Assembly: GCA_944327245.1 (NCBI GenBank)
Contig: CALVHD010000001.1
Span: 55,630-119,629 of the forward strand
Direction of reading: 5' to 3'
Origin: Candidatus Gastranaerophilales bacterium
Lineage (GTDB): Bacteria > Cyanobacteriota > Vampirovibrionia > Gastranaerophilales > Gastranaerophilaceae
Length of the DNA: 64,000 bases
The notes beneath the pieces were generated by a model, which was given only the letters and a program-made list of their open reading frames with translations, had not been told where the DNA came from and did no database searches. Each line of letters opens with the position of its first letter. Within the stretch, counting starts at the first letter, position 1. The position numbers were made by a program, and so were the translations under genes. Below, piece by piece: positions 27,552-34,931 of the stretch.

Positions 27552-30500
27552 TTATTTATCCTCTATGATTCGATTTAGTTGACAATGAGCTCTAAAAGAG
27601 GTCATTTCTTTTTCTAATTTTTTAGCATATTTTTTAAGATTTAAATTTAGAGCTGTGTCTATAGTTCTATTATACATTTTTAAAACATTTTGTGCATATT
27701 CATATTTTTTGTTGTCGGGTTGTTGGTTTAAACATTCTCTTGCAATATTTGCTTTCAGTTCGTTTAATCTTACCTGTAAATAAATTAATTCGTTTGTATA
27801 TGCACTTTGAAGCGCTAAATCGCAATACATTTTTGCATTTTCTTTGTCATTTAGTTTTAAATAAGCTTTTGCCAATAGCTCTTGGAATAATATTTTAAAG
27901 AAAGAGTTGTTATTTTGGGCATTTTCACAGATTTTAACAGCTTTTTCGCAAATTTCAATGCAATACATATCGGCTTTATTGTTGGCAGTTGCGGCTGCGC
28001 TTATATACCAAGCTAAAAGAGCCCCAAAAGCTATTTTTTTGCCTGAAAAATATTGCATTTCCTGCGTTGCTATTTCTATTGCTTTTAAATATGATTTTTC
28101 TTCCAATAAAACATAAGCCAGAAGGGTTTTTAAGATATTTTTTGCAACTTCATCATTGCAGTTATTAGCATAAGCTGTAGCTTCAAAAAGCTCATCTTTT
28201 ATTGTTTCAAAATCCATTTTGAATATTTTATTTATTAAAGTTAAGATGTTCCATTTGCAAACAAAATGAGGACTGTCAATAATATAAGAATAGTCTTTTA
28301 TAATATCTTGTAAAATCGCATCAGATTCATCAAAATATCCTCTTGAAGTATTTGCCATAGCTTCTGAAAATTCAAGACGAACTTTAAGAGATTCAATTCT
28401 TGGTCCTTTTTCTTTTTGAAGAACTTTGTCAATTTCTGCAATTAATTCAAAAGCCAAAGGAGAGCCTTGCTGGCAGTAGCTTTGTGCTAAAATTACGTTA
28501 GCTTCAATCCAAGTGTAGAAAATTTCTTGTTGTGTAATCCATTTGTTTTTTGAGAAAAAGTTCAGATGCTTTTGTAAAATAGGGTTAATTTCCGTATTTA
28601 CAAGACTTGCAATTTCTTCCCAAGAACCCAATTGCAATAAAGCTTCAAGTTTTCTTGTCTTTATCAGCGCTCTTTGCAATTCAACCACTGCTCTTTTTTC
28701 TGATTTGTCTTTTTTATCAAAGTATTTAAGAATGTTGTCAACTACTTCAACAACAGCAGTGTAGTCTTGTGTTAAGTATGAGCTTTTTACTAAATATCCT
28801 GATAAATCGATTACTTTGTTAACATCATTTAATTTTTGTGCGGCAACAATGACATTAGAAAGATAATCTTTTGCTTCTTGGGGATTTTTGATGTATGTCA
28901 GCTTTCCTAATCTTTCACAAATATTGTTTTTTGTATATTCAAAGTTATCAAGTTTTACGTTTTCCAGTAAAATTAAACTTTGTTTTTGTGCCATTATATA
29001 TATATTTGTATCTCCAATATAGTTTGCATATTGAAGATTTCTTGTCCAAAGAACATATGCAAGTTGTTTATCTCCTATAATTTGAGCTAAAATCGGGCAA
29101 ATTAGCGGTGTGGAGATAATTTTATTGTTTAATTCGGTTAAAAGCTTTCTTGCATCATCCTTAATTAATTCTTCTTCTTTTGCTTTTATATAGCAATATG
29201 ACCAAGTTAAGGAATTTTTAAAACCGTAAATGTCATCTATTTTGCGTTTAAGATAACCTTTTTTTTCTAGTCTTGCAACGATATCAAAAAAGTCATCTTC
29301 ATTTAGACTGAAAACTGCGGATAAAAGCTTATAATCAAGTTTATCGCCTAAAAGTGAAGCTATATTTAAAAACTTATATTCTGCGACAAAATTTTGTTTT
29401 AAGAAATCTAATCTTTCAAACAGACATTGTTCAAGTGACTGCGGAATTTCGTGGTTTTCATATTCTTGGTTAAATTTTACAATTTTATTTTTTACGGTTA
29501 AAATTTTTCTTTCAAATAAATATTGCAAAATTTGTTCAATATATGCAATATTTCCCTGAGCATTATATGCAATTTGTGAAAGAATTTCATTAGGAACTTC
29601 ACAGTTTTGCCCTAGAACTTTTTTGATAAATATTTTACATTCTGATGTATTTAATTTTCTTAAAGATATATTCAGGCAGTTATTGTTGTTTAATTTATTT
29701 GATTGAAAATAAATCGCAATAGAGTGTTCGTTTTTGTAGCCTAATATCATTTTTGCATCATGAGCAAAATAGTCGTTATCAACCAGATATTTTATAAATC
29801 CATAAGATGATTCATCAATTAAATCAAAATCGTCAATTATGAAAATAATGTTTCTTTTTTGTTTTAGATATTCAAAAACATCTTTTAAATATTTATGCGT
29901 TATTTCTTTATTGATTAAGATGTTTTCAAAATAGTCTTTTTTAATCGGATAGATTAAATTTGCAATTGTTTCAAGATTTTCTTGATCGATTTTATCCAGT
30001 TGAAGCTTTTCTAAGACTGTTTTTTCAAAAGATTTAATGTTGAATTCCCCTTTTAGAACATTCGGGCAATCAAAAAAACTGATAAAAAAGCTTTGAATTA
30101 GACCATATGGGCTAATTTGAGTTAAAGCCGAGCATTGGGCATAAAATACAATTGTGTTTTTCATGCCTGATTTTGAAACTCTGTAATAAAGGTCATTTAA
30201 TAGATGAGTTTTGCCTGCTCCTCTTGGGGCATTGACTGATATTGCCCTAATTTGCGAATTGTTCTCGGATAAATTATTTAAAATAATTTCAAGAGCTTTA
30301 TCATATTTTTCGTCTTTTGTTTCTTCAAAAACCGGCTTTTGTTCCAAGAAAACAAGTTTATATGAGTCAGCTGAAATTTTAATTAAAGATAGTTCATTGT
30401 TTAATTTTGGATATACTCCGCTTGAAACAATAACATCTTTATCAGATCCCAGTTTTAATTGTTTAATTTCTTTGTTATCTTTTGCTTCATTTACGGTTGC

Positions 30501-31151
30501 AATTGCAAATTTATAAGACAAACCGGCATCTAATGTTTTTTCTAAAATTTTATTGAATTTTATAAATTCTGCTTCAAATTGATTGATTTTGTCTAAAATT
30601 TTAGTTTGTTTTGTATATGGGAAGCTAAACATAACAGTGCTTTGATTTACAAATTCGCATTCTTTATCAAACACTATTTTTATTGTTGTTTTGATATTTT
30701 GGATAATCTTTTGTTTAAATTCTTCTTCGTTGTATTTTTCAAATGTAGTTTCGAGGTTAATAAAGTTGATATAAAACAGTAAAGGCTTTTCTTGGGCAGA
30801 TTTATCATCATTAAGTTCTATGCTGACGCCTTGTGTATTTTCTTGTGAATTAATTTCAATTTTTTTTATCGGTTTTATCGGCTGTTGTGTGTTTTCTGTT
30901 TCTTTTTTGGTTGGAATTTTGTCCTTGTCAAATTCTGTTCCGCATTTTCTGCATACAGAACTTGTTGCGTAGTTTGCGCTGTGACATTTTGGGCAGAATT
31001 TAACAAATGTGTAGCCGCATTTTTTGCAACTTACAGAACCAAGACGTGTAGGGGAACCGCATCTTGGACATTTAAAAATTAATCTTAATTTACACGAAGG
31101 ACAAATTGCATCGTCTTTTGACACTTTTGTCTTGCATTTTGGACAAATCAA
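27552..31151 (-). CDS. Giant zinc-ribbon / cyclase-like / AAA ATPase / TPR protein
   Basis: 1199-residue multi-domain protein. Three zinc ribbons occupy residues 1-75, with twelve Cys as six CxxC pairs (3/6, 17/20, 28/31, 42/45, 53/56, 67/70). A region at ~120-285 resembles a class III nucleotide-cyclase homology domain, without the catalytic Asp pair I could recognise. Then comes a P-loop ATPase with Walker A NAPRGAGKTHLL (about 305-317) and Walker B FIIDDFDLID (about 436-445). A winged-helix-like part and many TPR-type helices extend from ~690 to the end. The order cyclase-like, AAA, TPR recalls large STAND regulators. Targets are unknown. It starts a leftward gene block and is divergent from pdxJ. 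Confidence 0.75.
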   Translation of the reverse strand: MICPKCKTKVSKDDAICPSCKLRLIFKCPRCGSPTRLGSVSCKKCGYTFVKFCPKCHSANYATSSVCRKCGTEFDKDKIPTKKETENTQQPIKPIKKIEINSQENTQGVSIELNDDKSAQEKPLLFYINFINLETTFEKYNEEEFKQKIIQNIKTTIKIVFDKECEFVNQSTVMFSFPYTKQTKILDKINQFEAEFIKFNKILEKTLDAGLSYKFAIATVNEAKDNKEIKQLKLGSDKDVIVSSGVYPKLNNELSLIKISADSYKLVFLEQKPVFEETKDEKYDKALEIILNNLSENNSQIRAISVNAPRGAGKTHLLNDLYYRVSKSGMKNTIVFYAQCSALTQISPYGLIQSFFISFFDCPNVLKGEFNIKSFEKTVLEKLQLDKIDQENLETIANLIYPIKKDYFENILINKEITHKYLKDVFEYLKQKRNIIFIIDDFDLIDESSYGFIKYLVDNDYFAHDAKMILGYKNEHSIAIYFQSNKLNNNNCLNISLRKLNTSECKIFIKKVLGQNCEVPNEILSQIAYNAQGNIAYIEQILQYLFERKILTVKNKIVKFNQEYENHEIPQSLEQCLFERLDFLKQNFVAEYKFLNIASLLGDKLDYKLLSAVFSLNEDDFFDIVARLEKKGYLKRKIDDIYGFKNSLTWSYCYIKAKEEELIKDDARKLLTELNNKIISTPLICPILAQIIGDKQLAYVLWTRNLQYANYIGDTNIYIMAQKQSLILLENVKLDNFEYTKNNICERLGKLTYIKNPQEAKDYLSNVIVAAQKLNDVNKVIDLSGYLVKSSYLTQDYTAVVEVVDNILKYFDKKDKSEKRAVVELQRALIKTRKLEALLQLGSWEEIASLVNTEINPILQKHLNFFSKNKWITQQEIFYTWIEANVILAQSYCQQGSPLAFELIAEIDKVLQKEKGPRIESLKVRLEFSEAMANTSRGYFDESDAILQDIIKDYSYIIDSPHFVCKWNILTLINKIFKMDFETIKDELFEATAYANNCNDEVAKNILKTLLAYVLLEEKSYLKAIEIATQEMQYFSGKKIAFGALLAWYISAAATANNKADMYCIEICEKAVKICENAQNNNSFFKILFQELLAKAYLKLNDKENAKMYCDLALQSAYTNELIYLQVRLNELKANIARECLNQQPDNKKYEYAQNVLKMYNRTIDTALNLNLKKYAKKLEKEMTSFRAHCQLNRIIEDK

Positions 31152-31211
31152 AGTTTGATAATCCTAATATTTCTGCCACACATAAAAATTATAATACAAA
31201 TAAAAAAAATT

Positions 31212-31230
31212 AAAGTTTATTGTAAACTTT
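31212..31230. repeat. Inverted repeat between divergent genes
   Basis: Perfect 8-3-8 inverted repeat AAAGTTTA-TTG-TAAACTTT in the 125-base gap between the zinc-ribbon/AAA gene and pdxJ. It has no T-run pattern after it on either strand, so it is more likely a protein-binding site than a terminator. Function unknown. Confidence 0.5.
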
Positions 31231-31276
31231 GTAAATTTTTAATGTCATAAAAAATATCTTGTAGTAATATTTGATT

Positions 31277-31984
31277 ATGAAATTAGGAGTTAATATAGAT
31301 CATATTGCAACATTGAGAAATGCAAGAGGGGGGTTTGAACCTAACCTTGTTGAGGCGGCTAAAATTGCCTTAAAGGAAGATATTTTAGCTCTTACAATGC
31401 ATTTAAGAGAGGATAGACGTCATATTAAAGATAAAGACTTGTATGATGTTAAGTCTTTAGGGGCAAAAATTAATCTTGAAATGGCGGCTGTAGAAGAAAT
31501 TCAAAAAATTGCACTGAATATTATTCCCTACAGTGTTTGTCTTGTTCCTGAAAGAAGACAGGAAATTACAACAGAAGGCGGTCTGGATGTTCTTAGTCAA
31601 AAAGAATATTTAAAAGAATTCATTAAGCCGCTAAAAGAAAAAGGAATTTTAGTCAGTCTTTTTATAGACCCTGACTTAGCCCAAGCTGAAGCAGCCAAAT
31701 ATTGCGGCGCTGACTATATTGAAATGCATACAGGTTCGTTTTCTGAAGCATTTGAAAATGGCAATTATGAAAATGAGTTTAATAAATTAAAAACAATGGC
31801 AAAATATGCACAAACCCTTGGTTTAAAAGTGAATGCCGGTCATGGACTTAATTATCAAAACGTATATTTAATGAAGCAAATCGATGGGCTTTGTGAATTG
31901 AATATAGGACACAGCATTATATCAAGAAGTATTTTTACCGGCTTAAAAACAGCAATAGAAGAAATGCTTGATTTAATAAAATAA
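31277..31984 (+). CDS. pdxJ: Pyridoxine 5'-phosphate synthase PdxJ
   Basis: Condenses 1-deoxyxylulose 5-phosphate with 3-amino-2-oxopropyl phosphate to form pyridoxine 5'-phosphate. The ATG at 31277 gives the conserved start MKLGVNIDHIATLRNARGG; the upstream in-frame TTG at 31271 adds only two residues. Other family segments are the HLREDRRHI phosphate/substrate loop, NLEMA, PERRQEITTEGGLDV, SLFIDPD, EMHTGSF and NAGHGLNYQNV. Length is 235 residues, as usual. Its substrate is made by dxs, encoded about 7 kb away. The ribosome site is weak. Confidence 0.96.
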   Translation: MKLGVNIDHIATLRNARGGFEPNLVEAAKIALKEDILALTMHLREDRRHIKDKDLYDVKSLGAKINLEMAAVEEIQKIALNIIPYSVCLVPERRQEITTEGGLDVLSQKEYLKEFIKPLKEKGILVSLFIDPDLAQAEAAKYCGADYIEMHTGSFSEAFENGNYENEFNKLKTMAKYAQTLGLKVNAGHGLNYQNVYLMKQIDGLCELNIGHSIISRSIFTGLKTAIEEMLDLIK

Positions 31985-32001
31985 GTTTTGTAAATACTCA
32001 C

Positions 32002-32030
32002 TTGACATAAAATTTTGTCTTAGATATATT
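32002..32030 (+). promoter_or_regulatory. Promoter for rplU-rpmA
   Basis: TTGACA (32002-32007), 17-base spacer, TATATT (32025-32030), about 83 bases before rplU. A long leader of about 75 bases follows, which could hold a regulatory element for the ribosomal genes; no known leader structure was recognised. Confidence 0.7.
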
Positions 32031-32112
32031 ATTTAATGCAGATAGGTTGGTCGTGTCAAAATGCTAGAAGTAACTAATCTAAGCTACGATCCCTTAAAAG
32101 AAAGGATACAGA

Positions 32113-32469
32113 ATGTACGCAATAGTTGAAACAGGCGGAAAGCAATATAAACTTGAAGAAGGCAAATATGTTGATATCGAGTTATTAGATGCTCAAGCTG
32201 ATGATAAAGTTACTTTTGATAAAATCGTTATGTTAGTAAACGGTAAAAAATCAAAAGTTGGTAGACCCTATGTAGCTTCTGCTACTGTTGACGGTACCGT
32301 TGTTAAAAATGACAAGGCTAAAAAAGTAATTGTTTACAAACAACGTCCTAAAAAGGGCACAAGAGTTAAACAAGGTCACAGACAACAATTCACTCGTGTA
32401 ATGATTAATAAAATCAATACAAAAGCTGCTAAAGCTGCAAAAAGTGAAGAAACAACAGGAGAAGAATAA
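32113..32469 (+). CDS. rplU: Large ribosomal subunit protein bL21
   Basis: 50S protein bL21. The sequence begins [23 protein letters not shown] and contains [16 protein letters not shown] and [19 protein letters not shown] stretches (here [18 protein letters not shown]) of the family. At 118 residues it is about 15 longer than usual because of a Lys/Ala-rich tail after ~residue 103. Ribosome site GAAAGGA lies seven to eight bases before the ATG. rpmA follows after two bases, the standard pair. Confidence 0.97.
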   Translation: MYAIVETGGKQYKLEEGKYVDIELLDAQADDKVTFDKIVMLVNGKKSKVGRPYVASATVDGTVVKNDKAKKVIVYKQRPKKGTRVKQGHRQQFTRVMINKINTKAAKAAKSEETTGEE

Positions 32470-32471
32470 AA

Positions 32472-32726
32472 ATGGCACATAAGAAGGGTGTAGGTTCATC
32501 AAAAAACGGACGTGACAGCGAAAGTAAGAGATTAGGCGTTAAAAAATACGCTAATGAACAAGTAGTTGCAGGTAATATAATTGTTAGACAACGTGGTACA
32601 AAAATTCATCCGGGTAACAATGTTGGAATGGGTAAAGATAACACATTGTTTGCGCTTGTGGATGGCGTTGTTAAATTTGAACCATACAGAAGAACAAGAA
32701 AACAAGTTAGCGTTTACGCTCAGTAA
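32472..32726 (+). CDS. rpmA: Large ribosomal subunit protein bL27
   Basis: 50S protein bL27, 84 residues, at the peptidyl-transferase centre. The sequence begins [20 protein letters not shown] and includes [25 protein letters not shown], all characteristic. There is no cleavable N-terminal extension of the type found in Firmicutes: Ala-His-Lys follows Met directly. It is co-transcribed with rplU. Confidence 0.98.
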   Translation: MAHKKGVGSSKNGRDSESKRLGVKKYANEQVVAGNIIVRQRGTKIHPGNNVGMGKDNTLFALVDGVVKFEPYRRTRKQVSVYAQ

Positions 32727-32776
32727 TAAAGCTTTAAAATTGATTAAAGCTAAGAAATTGAAAGTTTAATATGGAT

Positions 32777-32854
32777 GGGAGCGTAGCTCAGTTTGGTTAG
32801 AGCGCTTGCCTGTCACGCAAGAGGTCGCGGGTTCGAGCCCCGTCGTTCCCGCCA
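32777..32854 (+). tRNA. tRNA-Asp (GTC)
   Basis: Cloverleaf with acceptor GGGAGCG/CGTTCCC, anticodon stem CTTGC/GCAAG around CTGTCAC giving anticodon GTC, and T-loop TTCGAGC. The 3' CCA is encoded at 32852-32854. Confidence 0.96.
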
Positions 32855-32865
32855 TATTATTTATT

Positions 32866-32887
32866 AAAGCACCGTAAGGTGCTTTTT
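32866..32887 (+). terminator. Terminator after tRNA-Asp
   Basis: Stem AAAGCACC (32866-32873), loop GTAA, GGTGCTTT plus T run to 32887. Confidence 0.88.
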
Positions 32888-32908
32888 AAGTATCAGAGGG
32901 GGCAGATT

Positions 32909-34012
32909 GTGTATAAAGATTTATTTAAAAAAATCCCAAAAAATGTTAAAAAAATAGCGATTTATGGAGCGGGTACTTGCGGTATTGCGATAGAAAAAGC
33001 AATTAAGGAAAATTTAAAAGATGTATCCGTTGAGTTTTTCTTTGATTTACAAAAAACTCACGATGAAAATATAACTGTTCCCATTTATCATCCTGAAAAG
33101 ATGTTCGAATTAAAAGATACTGTTGATTTAATTGTAGTTTCTGTTTGGAGTAACGCATTTTTTGTTGTCGCATTGTTGAATTATTACAATATTCTTTATT
33201 TATTAATTCCTCGCGAGCTTGAATTTAAAATAAGAAACCTGCCTTATAAAGAAAAGTATGAAAAAGCAAAAAATGTTTTTTCAGATAAAAAATCAAAAAA
33301 ATTATATGAATTATTGTGGAAAGCAAAAATTAACCATGATTTTAAAAATGTTGCAAAATATGTTTTAAAAAATCACAATATTAAAGCCGGTATTCAAGGA
33401 AGAAATTATAACATACAATACCATGAATATATTAAAAAAGATTTAATTAAGGTAATGTTTGATTGCGGATTTTTTAATGGAGTAAACGCTCTTAATTTTA
33501 TTAAAAATTTTCCTAATTTAAAAAAGGAGTATGCTTTTGAACCATTATACGATGAATTTAAAAGCGATTTATTAGACTTTGCAATTCAAAATTCAAACAA
33601 AGTTCAGATTGTTCCTTATGCTGTTTGGAATAAAAAGGATATTTTGAACTTTTGTGTTTCAGGACCTGCCTCAAGAGCAGAGAGTTTGGCAGTGGTAAAA
33701 AGTTCTCAAATGAGAGATGTTGAAACAATTACTCTTGACGAAGCAAAAGATATGCTGAATGTTCAAAAAGTTGATTTTATCAAAATGGATGTTGAGGGTT
33801 CAGAATTGAATGCTCTTAAGGGTGCAAAAAATATAATCTTGAATGACAGGCCGCAAATGGCTGTTTCAATTTATCACTCAAGCAGTGATTTTGTAGAAAT
33901 TCCTTTATATTTATATGATTTATTGGATAATTACAGCCTTTATTTGGGACATTATTCCATAAACCATAATGAAACGGTTATTTATTGCATTCCAAATGAA
34001 ATAAATAAATAG
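32909..34012 (+). CDS. FkbM family methyltransferase with Rossmann-like N-terminal domain
   Basis: 367 residues. The GTG at 32909 is chosen because AGAGGGGG lies at 32895-32902; the longer frame from 32879 would start inside the terminator stem. Residues ~1-110 hold a nucleotide-binding-like segment IAIYGAGTCGIAIEKA. The C-terminal part (about 190-360) is an FkbM methyltransferase: MFDCGFFNGVNALNF, YAFEPLYDEF, VDFIKMDVEGSELNALKGA and PQMAVSIYHS. Members O-methylate sugars or other small molecules. No sugar cluster adjoins it here, so the substrate is unknown. Confidence 0.85.
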   Translation: MYKDLFKKIPKNVKKIAIYGAGTCGIAIEKAIKENLKDVSVEFFFDLQKTHDENITVPIYHPEKMFELKDTVDLIVVSVWSNAFFVVALLNYYNILYLLIPRELEFKIRNLPYKEKYEKAKNVFSDKKSKKLYELLWKAKINHDFKNVAKYVLKNHNIKAGIQGRNYNIQYHEYIKKDLIKVMFDCGFFNGVNALNFIKNFPNLKKEYAFEPLYDEFKSDLLDFAIQNSNKVQIVPYAVWNKKDILNFCVSGPASRAESLAVVKSSQMRDVETITLDEAKDMLNVQKVDFIKMDVEGSELNALKGAKNIILNDRPQMAVSIYHSSSDFVEIPLYLYDLLDNYSLYLGHYSINHNETVIYCIPNEINK

Positions 34013-34024
34013 ATATAATTAAAA

Positions 34025-34378
34025 TTATTCCCAATAACCAAATTCTTGTCTTGCAATTTCTTTCAATTTTTTCATTGCTTCGGGTTTATTTTCTCTGCAT
34101 GCAAGGTTAGCAATTTGTCCGTTATATTTATAAAACTGGATATTACAGCTGGTGGCTTCAATTATATATTTTTTTATGTATAGTTCTTTACAGTCCCCGC
34201 TTTTAAGTGCGGTCATTAATTTGTTATAATCACTTCTTGTAAATTGGTATGGATTAAATGATGATACAACTTTAACACCGTTATCATTTTTATAAGTGCA
34301 TTCAAAAAATACAGCATTCGCGGATTGTATGCTTATTGCTATAATTATAAAAAATATGATATAGACATATTTTTTCAT
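34025..34378 (-). CDS. Small exported protein of unknown function
   Basis: 117 residues with a clear signal peptide (MKKYVYIIFFIIIAISIQSANA, cleavage probable after ANA). The mature part is about 95 residues with four Cys, which could form two disulfides (in ECTYKNDNG, SGDCKELY, ATSCNIQ and LACRENK). No family recognised. It sits between the FkbM gene and the SmtB-type repressor, with a 43-base gap to the latter. Confidence 0.6.
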   Translation of the reverse strand: MKKYVYIIFFIIIAISIQSANAVFFECTYKNDNGVKVVSSFNPYQFTRSDYNKLMTALKSGDCKELYIKKYIIEATSCNIQFYKYNGQIANLACRENKPEAMKKLKEIARQEFGYWE

Positions 34379-34421
34379 ATAGTTTTAATGCCACAAAATG
34401 AAATAAAATAACTCTTGAGAG

Positions 34422-34772
34422 CTACTCGCTAGTGTGCTCTAGTGCTTTTTCAAGGATTGTTTTAACGTGATCATCATCCAGCGAATAATATACATTTTTT
34501 CCTTTTTTCGTTGCTCTTACAAGCTTTGCGGTTCTTAAAATTTTTAACTGATGAGAAACCGCAGATTTAGTCATATTTAAAAGAAAGGCTAAATCACTAA
34601 CACACATTTGATTTATGTCTAAAGCCCACAATAGTTGAATTCTTGTGCTATCACCCATAACTTTAAAAAAGTCCGAAAGTTCATATAATATTTTCATGTC
34701 GGGCATTTTTGGGGCGGCATTGTTTACAATATCAGGGTTAGCCGGGGTGCAATCAGTTTTTTTAATTTGCAT
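34422..34772 (-). CDS. SmtB/ZiaR-type zinc-responsive ArsR family repressor
   Basis: Winged-helix repressor of 116 residues. The recognition region is MCVSDLAFLLNMTKSAVSHQLKILRTAKLVRATKKGKNVYYSL. The alpha-5 metal site known from SmtB is complete: Asp100, His102, His113 and Glu116, the last residue. An N-terminal Cys8 and Cys57 could form a second site as in ZiaR or CadC, but the CxC of CadC is not present. It is divergent from a P1B ATPase gene with matching operators between them, so it should repress that gene, and itself, until zinc or cadmium binds. Confidence 0.9.
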   Translation of the reverse strand: MQIKKTDCTPANPDIVNNAAPKMPDMKILYELSDFFKVMGDSTRIQLLWALDINQMCVSDLAFLLNMTKSAVSHQLKILRTAKLVRATKKGKNVYYSLDDDHVKTILEKALEHTSE

Positions 34773-34802
34773 AATGACTCCTTGTGGAAATTATACATAT
34801 AA

Positions 34803-34818
34803 TTGAACAATTATTCAA
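34803..34818. promoter_or_regulatory. SmtB-type operator, copy 1 (near repressor gene)
   Basis: TTGAACAATTATTCAA, an imperfect version of the TGAACA-N2-TGTTCA operator, lying 31 bases before the repressor start. Identical to copy 3. Confidence 0.75.
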
Positions 34819-34856
34819 CTATTGTTAATAAATGTAAAAAATAAAAGTCTTTACAC

Positions 34857-34886
34857 TTGACAATTGAACAACTGTTCAACTATAAT
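34857..34886 (+). promoter_or_regulatory. Consensus promoter for the metal ATPase
   Basis: TTGACA (34857-34862), 18-base spacer, TATAAT (34881-34886). Both boxes are perfect consensus. Operator copy 2 fills the spacer, so bound repressor would exclude RNA polymerase. Confidence 0.85.
34864..34879. promoter_or_regulatory. SmtB-type operator, copy 2 (in promoter spacer)
   Basis: Perfect inverted repeat TTGAACA-AC-TGTTCAA, matching the core known for SmtB/ZiaR operators, between the -35 and -10 boxes of the ATPase promoter. Confidence 0.88.
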
Positions 34887-34899
34887 ATAGATATAACAG

Positions 34900-34915
34900 T
34901 TGAACAATTATTCAA
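34900..34915. promoter_or_regulatory. SmtB-type operator, copy 3
   Basis: TTGAACAATTATTCAA, downstream of the -10 box and 16 bases before the ATPase start; same sequence as copy 1. Confidence 0.75.
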
Positions 34916-34931
34916 TCAAAGGAGTTAATAT

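Noticed and set aside
31985..32112. Known bL21 leader RNA in the rplU 5' region
   Set aside because: No recognisable leader stem structure could be drawn by eye.
34400..34930. CRISPR-like repeats from the TTGAAC motifs
   Set aside because: Three copies with uneven spacing and palindromic structure are operators; no arrays or cas genes anywhere in the window.
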